NCBI RefSeq assembly: GCF_030272615.1
Contig: NC_081408.1
Location: 334,894,793-334,958,792, forward strand
Source of the DNA: Cryptomeria japonica
Taxonomy: Eukaryota; Streptophyta; Pinopsida; Cupressales; Cupressaceae
Reading direction: 5' to 3'
Length of the DNA stretch: 64,000 bases
The position numbers and the translations under genes are program-made. Positions 20,434-29,842 of this stretch are shown piece after piece (the first letter of the stretch is position 1; every line of letters begins with the position of its first letter). The notes beneath the pieces are model-generated. The model ran no database searches and was not told the DNA's origin. It saw only the letters and a program-made list of their open reading frames with translations.

Positions 20434-23312
20434 ACTTGTTCAACTCTTTTAGGGTTTCAGATTACTCACCTAAGAAAAGGCATGAGAGTTAATTTCTCTC
20501 CAAATTCAGTTGAGATAAGAGATTTGCAAAGCAACAAATTAGTAGCAATAGGGGAGGCTCAACATCAATCTAGATTGTATACCTTTTCCAACTTTGCCAA
20601 AGATTCTTGTCCAGAGGCACTACTAACTTATTCAGATGAAGTTAGTAAAATATGGCATGAGTGGTTTGGCCACCTTAACTACTGCTATCTTGAACAACTA
20701 TGCCAAAAACAAATGGTTAAAGGGTTACCTAAAGTTAAGCTTTCCAAAGGACTTTGTCAAGGCTGTGCACTTGGCAAACATCCAGAAGAAAAATTTGACA
20801 AAGGAAATCCTTGGAGGGCAAAACAAGTCTTAGAACTTGTTCATAGTGATGTCTCAAGGGCATTTCCCCATCCATCTTTTACTCAATCAAAATATGTTAT
20901 CACTTTCGTTGATGATTTTTCAAGAGACACATGGGTCTACTTCCTTAAGAAAAATTCAAAAGTATTTACATCATTTGCAAACTTCAAAGCTTTAGCAGAA
21001 AAGCAATCAGGAAAAGTCATCAAAGTTCTTAGAACTGATAATAGAAGAGAGTATGTCAACAATCGTTTTGAGCAATTTTGCACAATAGAGGGGATAGATT
21101 TGCAATGTATAGTTCCATATTCTCCTCAACAAAATGGTGTTGCAGAATGCAAAAATAGATCCTTGAAAGAGATGGCAAATTTTATGATTTATTCAAAGGG
21201 CCTTACACCATCATACTAGGCTAAACCAATCAATTGTGCTTGCTACATTCAGAACATAATTCCTCATAAAGCCTTGAAGGGTATCACTCTCTTTGAAGCT
21301 TGGAAAGGTTGGAAACCTGTAGTTCATCATTTCAGAGTATTTGGATCTCCAGCTATGGAAAGAATTTCAAAAGAACAACATAAGGCAATGGATCCTCAAT
21401 CACGACCTTGCATCTTTGTTGGATATCTAGATGGTGTAAAAGGCTATCACCTTCTCCACCCTACCACACATGAGTTGTTCATTGAGAGAAGTGTTAAGTT
21501 TCAAGAAACTCCTCTTCACACTATACTTGACACTTCACAATTTGATGTGGACTTTTCTGATTCAAATGATTCACAACATAATTCTATAGAAGAGTCTTCT
21601 TCTTCCATTTCCCATAGCGATGATAGTGATAATAATACTTCTTCGTCCAATTCAGGGATTCCATTGGAAGTTGATATTTTCGCATCACCCATACATCACA
21701 ATCCACAAAGGGTAGATATTGGGGTACAGGATTCAGCGGATGACAGTCATATTCAGGCAAATTTTTAATCAGGCAAATTTTTAGCGGGGCCACATGCTTT
21801 TTTTGCTTCTATTTCTGATCCATAGACATTCAGCAAGGCATCAGGCATACCAGAGTGGGATAATGCTATGAATTTGGAATATGATTCTTTGATTAAAAAT
21901 CATACTTGGGATTTGACTACTCTTCCTAAGGGAAGGAAGTTATTTCGATGTAAGTGGATATATCAGACTAAATTTATCGCGGATGGGTCAATTGATAAGT
22001 ACAAGGCACACTTAGTTGCAAAAGGTTTTTCACAATTTAAGGGCATTGACTACACATAAACCTTCGCACCAGTTTCCAAGATGACTTCCATTAGACTCAC
22101 ACTTGCTATATCCACAACATTTGGTTGGGTTGTGCATCAGATGGATGTAAAGAGTTCTTTTCTTCATGGAGATCTTGAAGAGGAGATTTATATGGACCAA
22201 GCACCAGGGTTTATTCATGATTCATCCTTAGTCTGCAAACTAAGGAAATCTATATATGGCCTCAAACAAGCCCCTCGGACTTCGTATGCCAAGATGGATT
22301 CTTATCTTCTCTCTTCTGGATTTACTAGGTGTCATTTTGATCCTAATGTGTATCTATTATGACAGGATGATTCTCTTTTGATATTGGTACTTTGTGTTGA
22401 TGATCTTTAGATTACTGGGAGTACTTCATCTGCCATTTCACCAATGAAGTCTGCACTTCAACATAGATTCGACATGACAAACTTGGGTTTATTACGTTAC
22501 TTCCTTGGCATTGAGATTTCCAAATCCAATTCAGGGATTACTCTTGCTCAACCCAAGTACACTCTTGATTTACTTGCTCAGTTTCACATGACTACTTGTA
22601 GACCAACTACAACTCCCTTTCTATCTAGAGTCAAGCTTGAGACTTCTTGCACTTCACCTTTGGTTGATGCTACTTTGTATCGAAAACTTATTGGTAGTCT
22701 TATTTATTTGACTCATACTAGGCCTGACATATCATATGCAGTTGGCATGGTTTCTAGATTTATGTAGGAGCCTCATGAGTTGCATTAGAAAGAAGCTAAG
22801 AGAATTCTTCATTACCTTCATGGCACATTTGGGTATGGGATTCATTATAGAGTTGGTTCTTTAGTTGACTTGGTTGGATTTACAAACTTAGATTGGGCTG
22901 GTGATACTGAGTATCACAAGTCTACTTCAGGTTACAGTTTTTCTCTTAGTTCAAGTACCATCAGTTGGTCTAGCAAGAAAAAGAATACTATTGCTATATC
23001 TTCCACAAAGGCAGAGTTCAGGGGGGTTGTTAACGCAACTACTGAGGCCATATGGCTTCAAGGTATTCTTTCTGAGTTTGGTATTCCTGTCAGGCGGCCT
23101 ACAGTTATCTATTGTGATAACCAGAGTACTATTCAGATATCTAGGAATTTGGTTCAGCATCAACGAACCAAACATATAGAGATGCACATGCATTACATAA
23201 GAGAGTTTATTCATGGCCAGATCATTGACTTAGTCTTTTGCCAGTCTTTAGAGTAGGTTGCTGATATCTTCACCAAACCTTTTACTGAGAGCAAGTTCCT
23301 TCATATATGAGC
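20434..23312 (+). pseudogene. copia element 2 pol (integrase, RT, RNase H), 5'-truncated and broken
   Basis: The reading picks up at an LGFQITHLRKGM phrase corresponding to the end of the protease/pre-integrase region. Then follow the integrase zinc module (HEWFGHLN...CQGCALGK), core motifs LVHSDV, VLRTDNRREY and PQQNGVAECKNRS, RT (WDNAMNLEYDSLIKNHTWDL onward, [25 protein letters not shown] near 22390-22410) and RNase H (TNLDWAGD, SSTKAEFRG, CDNQSTI, KHIEMHMHYIRE). Stops occur at about 21217, 22057, 22360, 22408, 22765, 22786 and 23254, with a frameshift near 21770-21800. Gag, protease and 5' LTR are missing, so the copy is 5' truncated. It is a different copia lineage from element 1. Confidence 0.9.
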
Positions 23313-23514
23313 TCTTCTTGGCATACGATCTTCATCAACAACATCATCCTTATTTGGAGCCTTCTAGTATTCTTCTCTTTTTCTCTCTTCTGGAGGAAAG
23401 TTTTTTTCCATTGGGTTTTCTTTCTTTCTTCACTTTATGAGAGATTATTCATGGGTGCCTATCCAGGCTTTGTTGCCACGACCCATTTTCCTTTTGTTCA
23501 TCCCTTCGCTATGC

Positions 23515-23524
23515 TTAAGGGGGC
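23515..23524 (+). promoter_or_regulatory. Polypurine tract of copia element 2
   Basis: TTAAGGGGGC directly precedes TGTTAGTG, the probable start of the 3' LTR. Confidence 0.65.
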
Positions 23525-23830
23525 TGTTAGTGTGATTTTTATATTCTCCTTAATGGGAATTTTTGTGGGGTAAGCCTAGCTCATTTATGTGGGTGGTGTC
23601 TCCTCTTTTGTGACTACCTTTCCTCAATGGATGAGTGGTGTCCACCATCTTTCCCCTCTTTTGAGGTGTGGTGTCCACCCACTTTCCCTCCTTTTATGAG
23701 CTTGGTTGGATCCCTCATCCTTTTTATACTCCTCTTGGTTGCCTTAATCAAGAGGGAGATTTACATCTATTTTGTGTGCTTGCATTCTATTTTCTTGATC
23801 TTGGCATTCACATTTTCAATTAACATGAAC
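23525..23830 (+). repeat. 3' LTR of copia element 2 (3' end approximate)
   Basis: The LTR starts TGTTAGTGTGATTTTTATATT. A TTTTTATACTCC box near 23720 may be its TATA box. A terminal CA occurs at several places between 23810 and 23830. Without a 5' LTR the end cannot be fixed. Confidence 0.55.
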
Positions 23831-24186
23831 AATATTGAATGATTGTTCCATGTGACAAATAAAGTTATCCTAAGTAAACTTAATTAGAGTAAATAGAATA
23901 AATCTAAGTTACTCCAGCAAAAAGAGGTAAGGATTGAGCAAGTTAAACATGATAGTGCAATACTCATGGTTGATAACATTAACATTTTGTATCTACTTTG
24001 AAATTATTGGAAATCTTTCTTTGCCCAATGTCACTACTTAAAGTAAACTCATCAATAGGCACTATTATGTTGCACAAGATTTTATGGTTAAAAAGAATGT
24101 CATTGTGTGTACAGCCCATTTGAGTCATTATTGAAGGATATATGTAGTAGAATCTAGGGAATTGAAGAATATATTAAGTTTCTAAA
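23831..24186. other. Intergenic DNA, no gene seen
   Basis: AT-rich sequence without recognisable structure. Confidence 0.4.
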
Positions 24187-24390
24187 TTTTTTTTTTTTTA
24201 AGACAATAGGATTCAAGTATAGCACCCCCTCTATAAATTGCAGTGTGTTGGGTAAACTTTTTAATGTGACGATGACATTGGTATTACACGTCCTCCGGTA
24301 CCACGTGGGTTGGGGGGAGACTAGACCTCATGATCTCATGCTCCACTACTGGAAGCTCTCGCCAATCAAGCTAGCCCCCCAACCCTAGTT
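24187..24390 (-). mobile_element. Probable tRNA-derived SINE
   Basis: On the minus strand the sequence begins GGGTTGGGGGGCTAGC. It has an A-box-like TAGCTTGATTGGC (24361-24373) and, about 34 nt later, a B-box-like GGTCTAGTCTC (24317-24327). It ends in a 13-bp A tail (T run at 24187-24199 on plus). The flanks share a degenerate TTTAGA..TTAA phrase that could be a target duplication. This is the organisation of plant Pol III SINEs. Length is about 200 bp. The family is not recognised. Confidence 0.62.
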
Positions 24391-25116
24391 GTTAAATCTA
24401 AATGGTCATATAATTGAAAATTTTCTGTAAGAGGAGTTGAAAAAGAGGACATAAATAATGCAAGGCATATAATGAAATAGTGATGTAGAATACAAGAGTA
24501 GGGTTCATGCATGAGAGTTATGAGAATCTATAGTATTGTACTACTCATTGAAAAAAAAAGGTATCTATATAGAAAGAGAAACTAGGAAAAGTATAGGCTT
24601 AAGTGATGATAGAAATGGTACTAACAATCCTAATAGGGCAATAATATGTAGTTTCAAACAACCAAGAAAGGGTAGGTCAAAAATGACATTAAGAATCCAT
24701 TACTTCATTCCTAGGTAAATATTATATGAGGGTGTATCAAAGGAAAATCCACCATGATGGTATAGGAAAATGATACAAAGAGTTCATACCCAATAATGTA
24801 GAAGTTAGATGAACTAAAGGCATCCCTATAAAAAGAGAACTTAATTTGAAAGTGAGAAGCATGATGAAGAGAAATCACACCAAAATAGCCTAGAGAAGAT
24901 GAAAACTAATACCTATAAGGATATGGCAACTAAATAACAGTCATGGCAAAGAATCATCCATAATAAGTTAAAATTATAGCATGTTACAGGATATTTATTA
25001 TGTGGTTACAAAGATTATAGAGAAATGCGATTGTGATGACAATGAAAATAGAAATGGGACTATGATGAAAATCAAATGGGGACTATCAAAATATCTCACT
25101 AGTTTAAGCTAGCATG
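24391..25116. other. AT-rich intergenic DNA, no gene seen
   Basis: No ORF or element recognised; A-rich, with many short direct repeats of purine-rich words. Confidence 0.4.
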
Positions 25117-26086
25117 TGTAGTGCCCCTCCCTGGTTCATCTTTTCTTTCTGTACTTTAGAGGATTATATTGATCTAGCTTAGTTTACTTTATGATGATTT
25201 GTTGGTATCATGTTATGTACCAACCCTATTTCATGATCAAATTGGATATGAAGATGGATATATATTTGATGAATTAAACGTGTTCAATATTTATAATGGA
25301 TCGTATTGCTTACAAGATTTTGATGACATTATGATTATGATAACCCTACTCTATGATTGTGACTATGATGTTTTTGATTGTCTTATTGTGTCTTTGTGAT
25401 TAGAGACGATGTCATATCACTCATTGTGAGCACAATATGACATTGTGATTCTCAATCACTTGCCTGGTCATTTATGATGTATATATCTTGTATATATGTT
25501 GTATCATGTTTAGTTGAGTTTGCAGGTTTGCAGGTACCAAACATCGAATCCACCTGGTCTCATAGGTCTAGCATGTCCTATTCAAATGGAAAATTGTCAA
25601 TATGGCATGCGTCTCCCTCTCATACTCTAGGCTTAGTCATTCACCTGGTCGGTTGTGTTGTGTAAGTTGGTGGTAAGATTCTTGTGTCAATGTTCAACCC
25701 TATGTCAGATTGCCTGAGGTGTTGTGACTATGTGATTTATATGTAAATTAATATTTGATTAGTATAGTATTAATACTATAGATGATTTATTTGATGGTTA
25801 GACTATTTGATTATTATTTGGTCAGTTATCTAATATTTATTTCTATTGGCTTGGTTAATGATTAATTAATTGACTTATTGTTTATTCAATATTTATTTAT
25901 TTATTTGGTTTGTTTAGCATTTTATTGATTATTTGATATTTATTTATTGTTGAGATTTTATATTTATTTAATTGAGTTGATTGATTTGATGTAATACTTT
26001 AGTAATCCTTTATTGGTTTATTAATTATTTATTGTTTAATGATTATTTATTATTTAATTTATTTATTATTTAATGTTTGTGCTTTA
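25117..26086 (+). repeat. Tekay-like gypsy LTR, 5' portion (interrupted by the LINE)
   Basis: It starts TGTAGTGCCCC, close to the TGTAGTACCCC start of the Tekay LTR at 49413. It shares a landmark block GCAGGTACC...CCACCTGGTCTCATAGGTCTAGCATGTCC (about 25530-25580) with 49790-49860 of that LTR (CCACCTGGCTTCACAGGTCTGAGTGTGCC). It then turns very AT-rich, like the other LTR. The LINE interrupts it at 26087 and the AT-rich sequence resumes at 36040. No internal region accompanies it, so it is probably a solo LTR or a truncated relative. Confidence 0.6.
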
Positions 26087-26087
26087 T
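26072..26087. repeat. Probable LINE target-site duplication (copy at 3' end of LINE)
   Basis: AATGTTTGTGCTTTAT here and AATCGTTTATGCTCTAT at 36040-36056 match except for two transitions and one extra base. They sit exactly at the A-tail end and the 5' end of the minus-strand LINE. Confidence 0.65.
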
Positions 26088-26337
26088 TTTTTTTGATAAA
26101 GATAAACAAGTTTTACAGGGACCTAAAACCTAGAGTTTTACAGACCAAGGCCAACAGCCAAACATATAATAAAACTATGCAAAACAGGGGAAAAACCCCA
26201 CACAACCCGAAAGACAAAAACAAAAAACAAAGCAAATCAACTCAACTAAGAGAGTGCACCAACTCGGTATTCTTTTGAATGATCTTCTTGTTATTTTTTT
26301 CCAAATCCTCCATGATGAATCTAGAGGTTCCCTAGTC

Positions 26338-27060
26338 CTAGCTCCGGCTCCTGGTTCTAGTGCAAGGGCCTGAACTAGTCTTCCCATCGACATCGCTCTG
26401 TCCACCCTTCAAAGCAATATTTTTCTGTTTCTCCCCCAAGGGAGGGTCACTGGCAATGGGTTTGGATCTATAGTCATTCATCTTGTAATTTATTTTCTCC
26501 AAACCATCAGCACTATTGTTCATCGCCTCCTTGTAGATTTCCACCAGATTGTTTAGACTTTTCTTGATATCATTCATGTACTCTTCTAGCTTATTAATCT
26601 CGTGCTTATGGAAAACCTTCATAGTTTCAACATCCTGATAAATATTCTAGATCATGCTCATGATCTTCTCAATCTTGCTGGGCCCAAGAGACTTTGTGAA
26701 AGTGTCAATAATACCCTTAATCCCATCTTTCAGGGCTCCAGTTTCCTTATCCACCCACTTCCAACAATTTTCCTGACTTCTAGTGACCTCCAAAAATAGG
26801 TTTCCCAGCACCTTCTCCTCCTTTTTCTCACCTTCATTCTCCTTCTCCACATTCCCCTATTTTTCATTATCCATATTGATGGGGATGTCCAACCTAATCT
26901 CATGGTCCAAGTTTTTGGACCCACTTGATTTGGTTAATTTCGTTTTCTTTTTGGTGGGGGGCTCTAGGTCTTGCATTTTCCTGCTGCTAGATTTGAACTT
27001 ACTCGTCGCCCACCTTGGAGGATTGGTTTTCCTACTATTGTTAGTTCTCAGGGTCACCAT
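26338..27060 (-). pseudogene. Extra LINE 3' ORF, distal part (charged, coiled-coil-like), unknown function
   Basis: One minus-strand frame runs from MVTLRTNNSRK (27060) to TRTRSRS (26338), broken by two TAG stops (about 26854 and 26644). The N-terminal third is basic (PPTKKKTKLTKS). It is followed by a KENEGEKKEEK segment and then helical, heptad-like stretches (GALKDGIKGIIDTFTKSLG; INKLEEYMNDIKKSLNNLVE). It is about 240 codons if the stops are ignored. It lies directly downstream of the 27842-27099 segment in another frame and may be the same original protein. I do not recognise the family. Confidence 0.5.
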
Positions 27061-27098
27061 AAGCTCCCCTTATTTATTTAGTCTATACTCAGGGTTAT

Positions 27099-27842
27099 CT
27101 AATCCTTAATGTCATGCCAGTCCATGGCAGTACCACTGTCATCCTCATCCATCTTCATAGCAGAAACAAACTGCACATCAAGGTTAGAGGAGGAAATGTG
27201 GGTTTTATCCTTAGGGGAGGGTTTCACTTCGTGAGCTTTAGTGTATTCCATAATCAGCATGATAAAACCTTCATGAAGAACATGGCTATCCTGGTTTTCA
27301 AAATGTTTAACTAAACTATTCTCCAAGGATGAAACCAAGTAGAAAGGGATGAAGATAATTCTACCATGCCTAAAATGATTTAGAATAGTAAAGTGATGCG
27401 AAAAAATACTAGCATATCTACCATCAAGGGTGATGTACCTCATGATGAATTCCACCATATCAGCCCAAACATAAATAATCTCTTTCCTATTGTAGCCCCC
27501 ATCCGCCATTTTTGAAACCTTCTGTCGTTCCTTTTCATTATCATAAAAGGCAGCGATGGCCTCCTCACCCAACTTCCTATTTCTATAAAAGAAATTCCCT
27601 TCATATCCGAACCAGTAATAATGGCAACTAGGGTTTCATCAACTTGATACTCCACAATGAAAGCAACCATCACACACTTATTTCAACCTTTGACAAAGCT
27701 TTCTGTAACTAGGGAAGAATGACCATGCAGTCTCTCCAAAAAGGGCAACCATCCCTCTGTCAAAAATTTCCTCCCAAACCCCCTTATTCTTCTACCACTT
27801 ATCATAGGTCGGGGGTTCAAACCTATTCTTTTCACCTCCCAT
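27099..27842 (-). pseudogene. Extra LINE 3' ORF, proximal part, unknown function
   Basis: From a Met at 27842 the minus strand reads MGGEKNRFEPPTYDKW, a stop, then GVWEEIFDRGMVALLERLHG, with a frame change near 27600. It then stays open from 27572 to 27099 (LGEEAIAAFYDNEKERQKVS, EIIYVWADMVEFIMRYITLD, FTILNHFRHGRIIFIPFYLV, ending MDEDDSGTAMDWHDIKD). About 245 codons. The segment looks like real protein: balanced composition, alternating hydrophobic helices and an acidic end. It starts about 95 bp downstream of the end of the RNase H region on the same strand and before the LINE A tail. I recognise no named domain. It could be a third ORF of the LINE, a transduced host sequence, or a remnant of an unrelated element. 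Confidence 0.55.
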
Positions 27843-27937
27843 TTTGTAGCTTGAGAAATTCAAATAGCAATACTCCAGAAGAAAAATCAGGAGGAAACAA
27901 AACTAGAAATAGGGTAAACAGAAAGTTCTAGACCTTC

Positions 27938-28549
27938 TCAAAGTAGTAATAATTTTAAATAACACCCCAATGACTCCCATCCCATCATAATTTCAGCATT
28001 AAATTCATTAGAAAGGCTGGAGATCTCAGCATCATTTCTTGCTAGGTTGCACAGAGTTTTTGGGTAATTTTCCTTTCCTCTCCACCATTTAACCGCCACA
28101 TAATCAACAACCAAGTTGGCAATATGATCCACCGATTTGTTTCCTTCCTAGAAAATGTGTGAGATTTTGAAATCCTCCAGATCGGTAATAAATTCAAGGC
28201 AATCCTTGATAAGGTTTTAAATAGTCCAGCTAGGCTCTGTACTTCCTTGAATGTATTTCATGATATTGAGCAAGTCACTTTCCAACCAGACCCGTTTGAA
28301 CCCTTCCTTTCTTGCAATGTGTAGTCCTATGTAGGCAGCTCTAGCTTTCGCAAAATGGTTAGTGTGGGTGCCCAAAGGAAGCACCACTGTAGAAACCAAC
28401 AAACCCACGTAATTCCTTGCTAGTCCCCCACAGCCTGTCGGCCCAGGATTTCCCTTGGCCACCCTGTCGATATTGATTTTGATCCACCCTAATGCCAAGA
28501 AACATTCTCTCTGGTATGTTGAATTTTATAGATAGGGACAAATATATTC
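27938..28549 (-). pseudogene. LINE RNase H domain (C-terminal part of ORF2, broken)
   Basis: The minus strand reads LGWIKINIDRVAKGNPGPTG (28498 onward), then CGGLARNYVG, FAKARAAYIGLHIARKEGFK and RVWLESDLLNIMKYI, the standard plant-LINE RNase H1 layout. The first acidic position reads INIDR and the third region ESD. It continues after stops to KSVDHIANLVVDYVAVKWW, the final RNase H helix. It would degrade the RNA strand of RNA:DNA hybrids. The solo LTR at 28555 separates it from the rest of ORF2. Confidence 0.85.
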
Positions 28550-28554
28550 CAGCA

Positions 28555-29837
28555 TGTTAGGATAATTGGTGAACAACTGAGAGGGGGGTGAATCAGTTGT
28601 TAATAGATTATAACTTTTAATCCACAATACATCCTTAAACAAATCAAGTACCGGTAAAGCACATACAAATGCAAGTAGGAATAGATACTGGTAAATAGTA
28701 CAACTTAACAATTAACCATATAATCAATCTAAAGCAACCATACCACATAACACCATGATTTGTACGTGGAAAACCCAAAAAGGGAAAAACTACGGTGGGA
28801 AGCCTACCCACAGTCAGATGATACTTCTGCAGAAAGTATGTGATACAATGAGGGGTCTGCACTTGCAGGAAGGCACACTGCCTAGAGCGTACTGCTCATC
28901 ACAAAAGAGTCTCATTGACTACAAAGAGGCTACAACCATCTCAAGATAAATGGACAATAATCCAACAGAGTGAACTACTAGAAATAGCATCTACTATGTC
29001 TGATTATAGTCCCGGTTAAGCTTAATGTCGAAGGAATAAATCCTCTTCTGAATCCAATTCGATCACCAATGATCGACCAACTTCTCTACCTGAATGATAT
29101 TACAATATTCACACATTACATTCCTTGACCATGACCTTTCCAATAACCATGATACCCTACAATGAGTTTGTACCTCTTATTTATACAAACCCTAAGGCCT
29201 GAACCAATTAGGTCAGCCACCTAAAGATATTACAATAAGATCATTACATAATTCCATATTACAATGATATGCCATGTCGGCTAAAAACCAAAACAATAAT
29301 AACAAATCCATAAATCATCTCGAGACATCTTGGTAACATGTAGAGTACACGTTAGTATGATATCGGTCCATAACCTAGATAGGTACTAGACCTATTATGG
29401 ATCCACCACACCAAAGCAATGTCTTCAAGCAGTTGAAGCACAATAAAAGAACATCTTCATCATCATGAAGAAACTATACCAACAACAATTATGCATCCTG
29501 TAATGATTCCTTAATGAAAGATCTATCGGTAAAGCCTTAAACCAGTGTTGGTAAGGGTTTACCAGAGTGTATGATAGCATCTGATTACCAAGCCAATACC
29601 AACTGATCAAAACAAGCTCATGGAGCATATAACACATGAAATTAAATACACTTCATTGATCCAAACATGTCAGAAGTTTCCAATAGATAGTGTCTTCTAT
29701 CGGTAACACTAGATCTTCTATCGGTAACCTATCTGGAGCTAAACAGCTAGTGTCGGTAACCAACCATAACAACTGGTGTTGACATCAATGACAAAACATC
29801 AATGCAACACATAATCAATTCATCCATAATGCCAACA
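28555..29837 (-). mobile_element. Solo copia-type LTR inserted in the LINE
   Basis: On the minus strand the 1283-bp unit starts TGTTGGCATTATGG and ends CTAACA, with a C-rich tract TTCACCCCCCTCTCAG near its end as in copia element 1. A TATA box (TATAAATA on minus) lies at 29178-29185. Flanking 5-mers are CAGCA (28550-28554) and CAACA (29838-29842), an imperfect duplication. LINE sequence continues on both sides. No internal region is present, so it is a solo LTR, presumably from LTR-LTR recombination. The same family starts again at 63349. Confidence 0.85.
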
Positions 29838-29842
29838 CAACA

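Noticed and set aside
24301-24390. A functional tRNA gene on the minus strand
   Set aside because: A- and B-box-like words are present, but no cloverleaf with acceptor and anticodon stems could be drawn. A SINE head is more likely.
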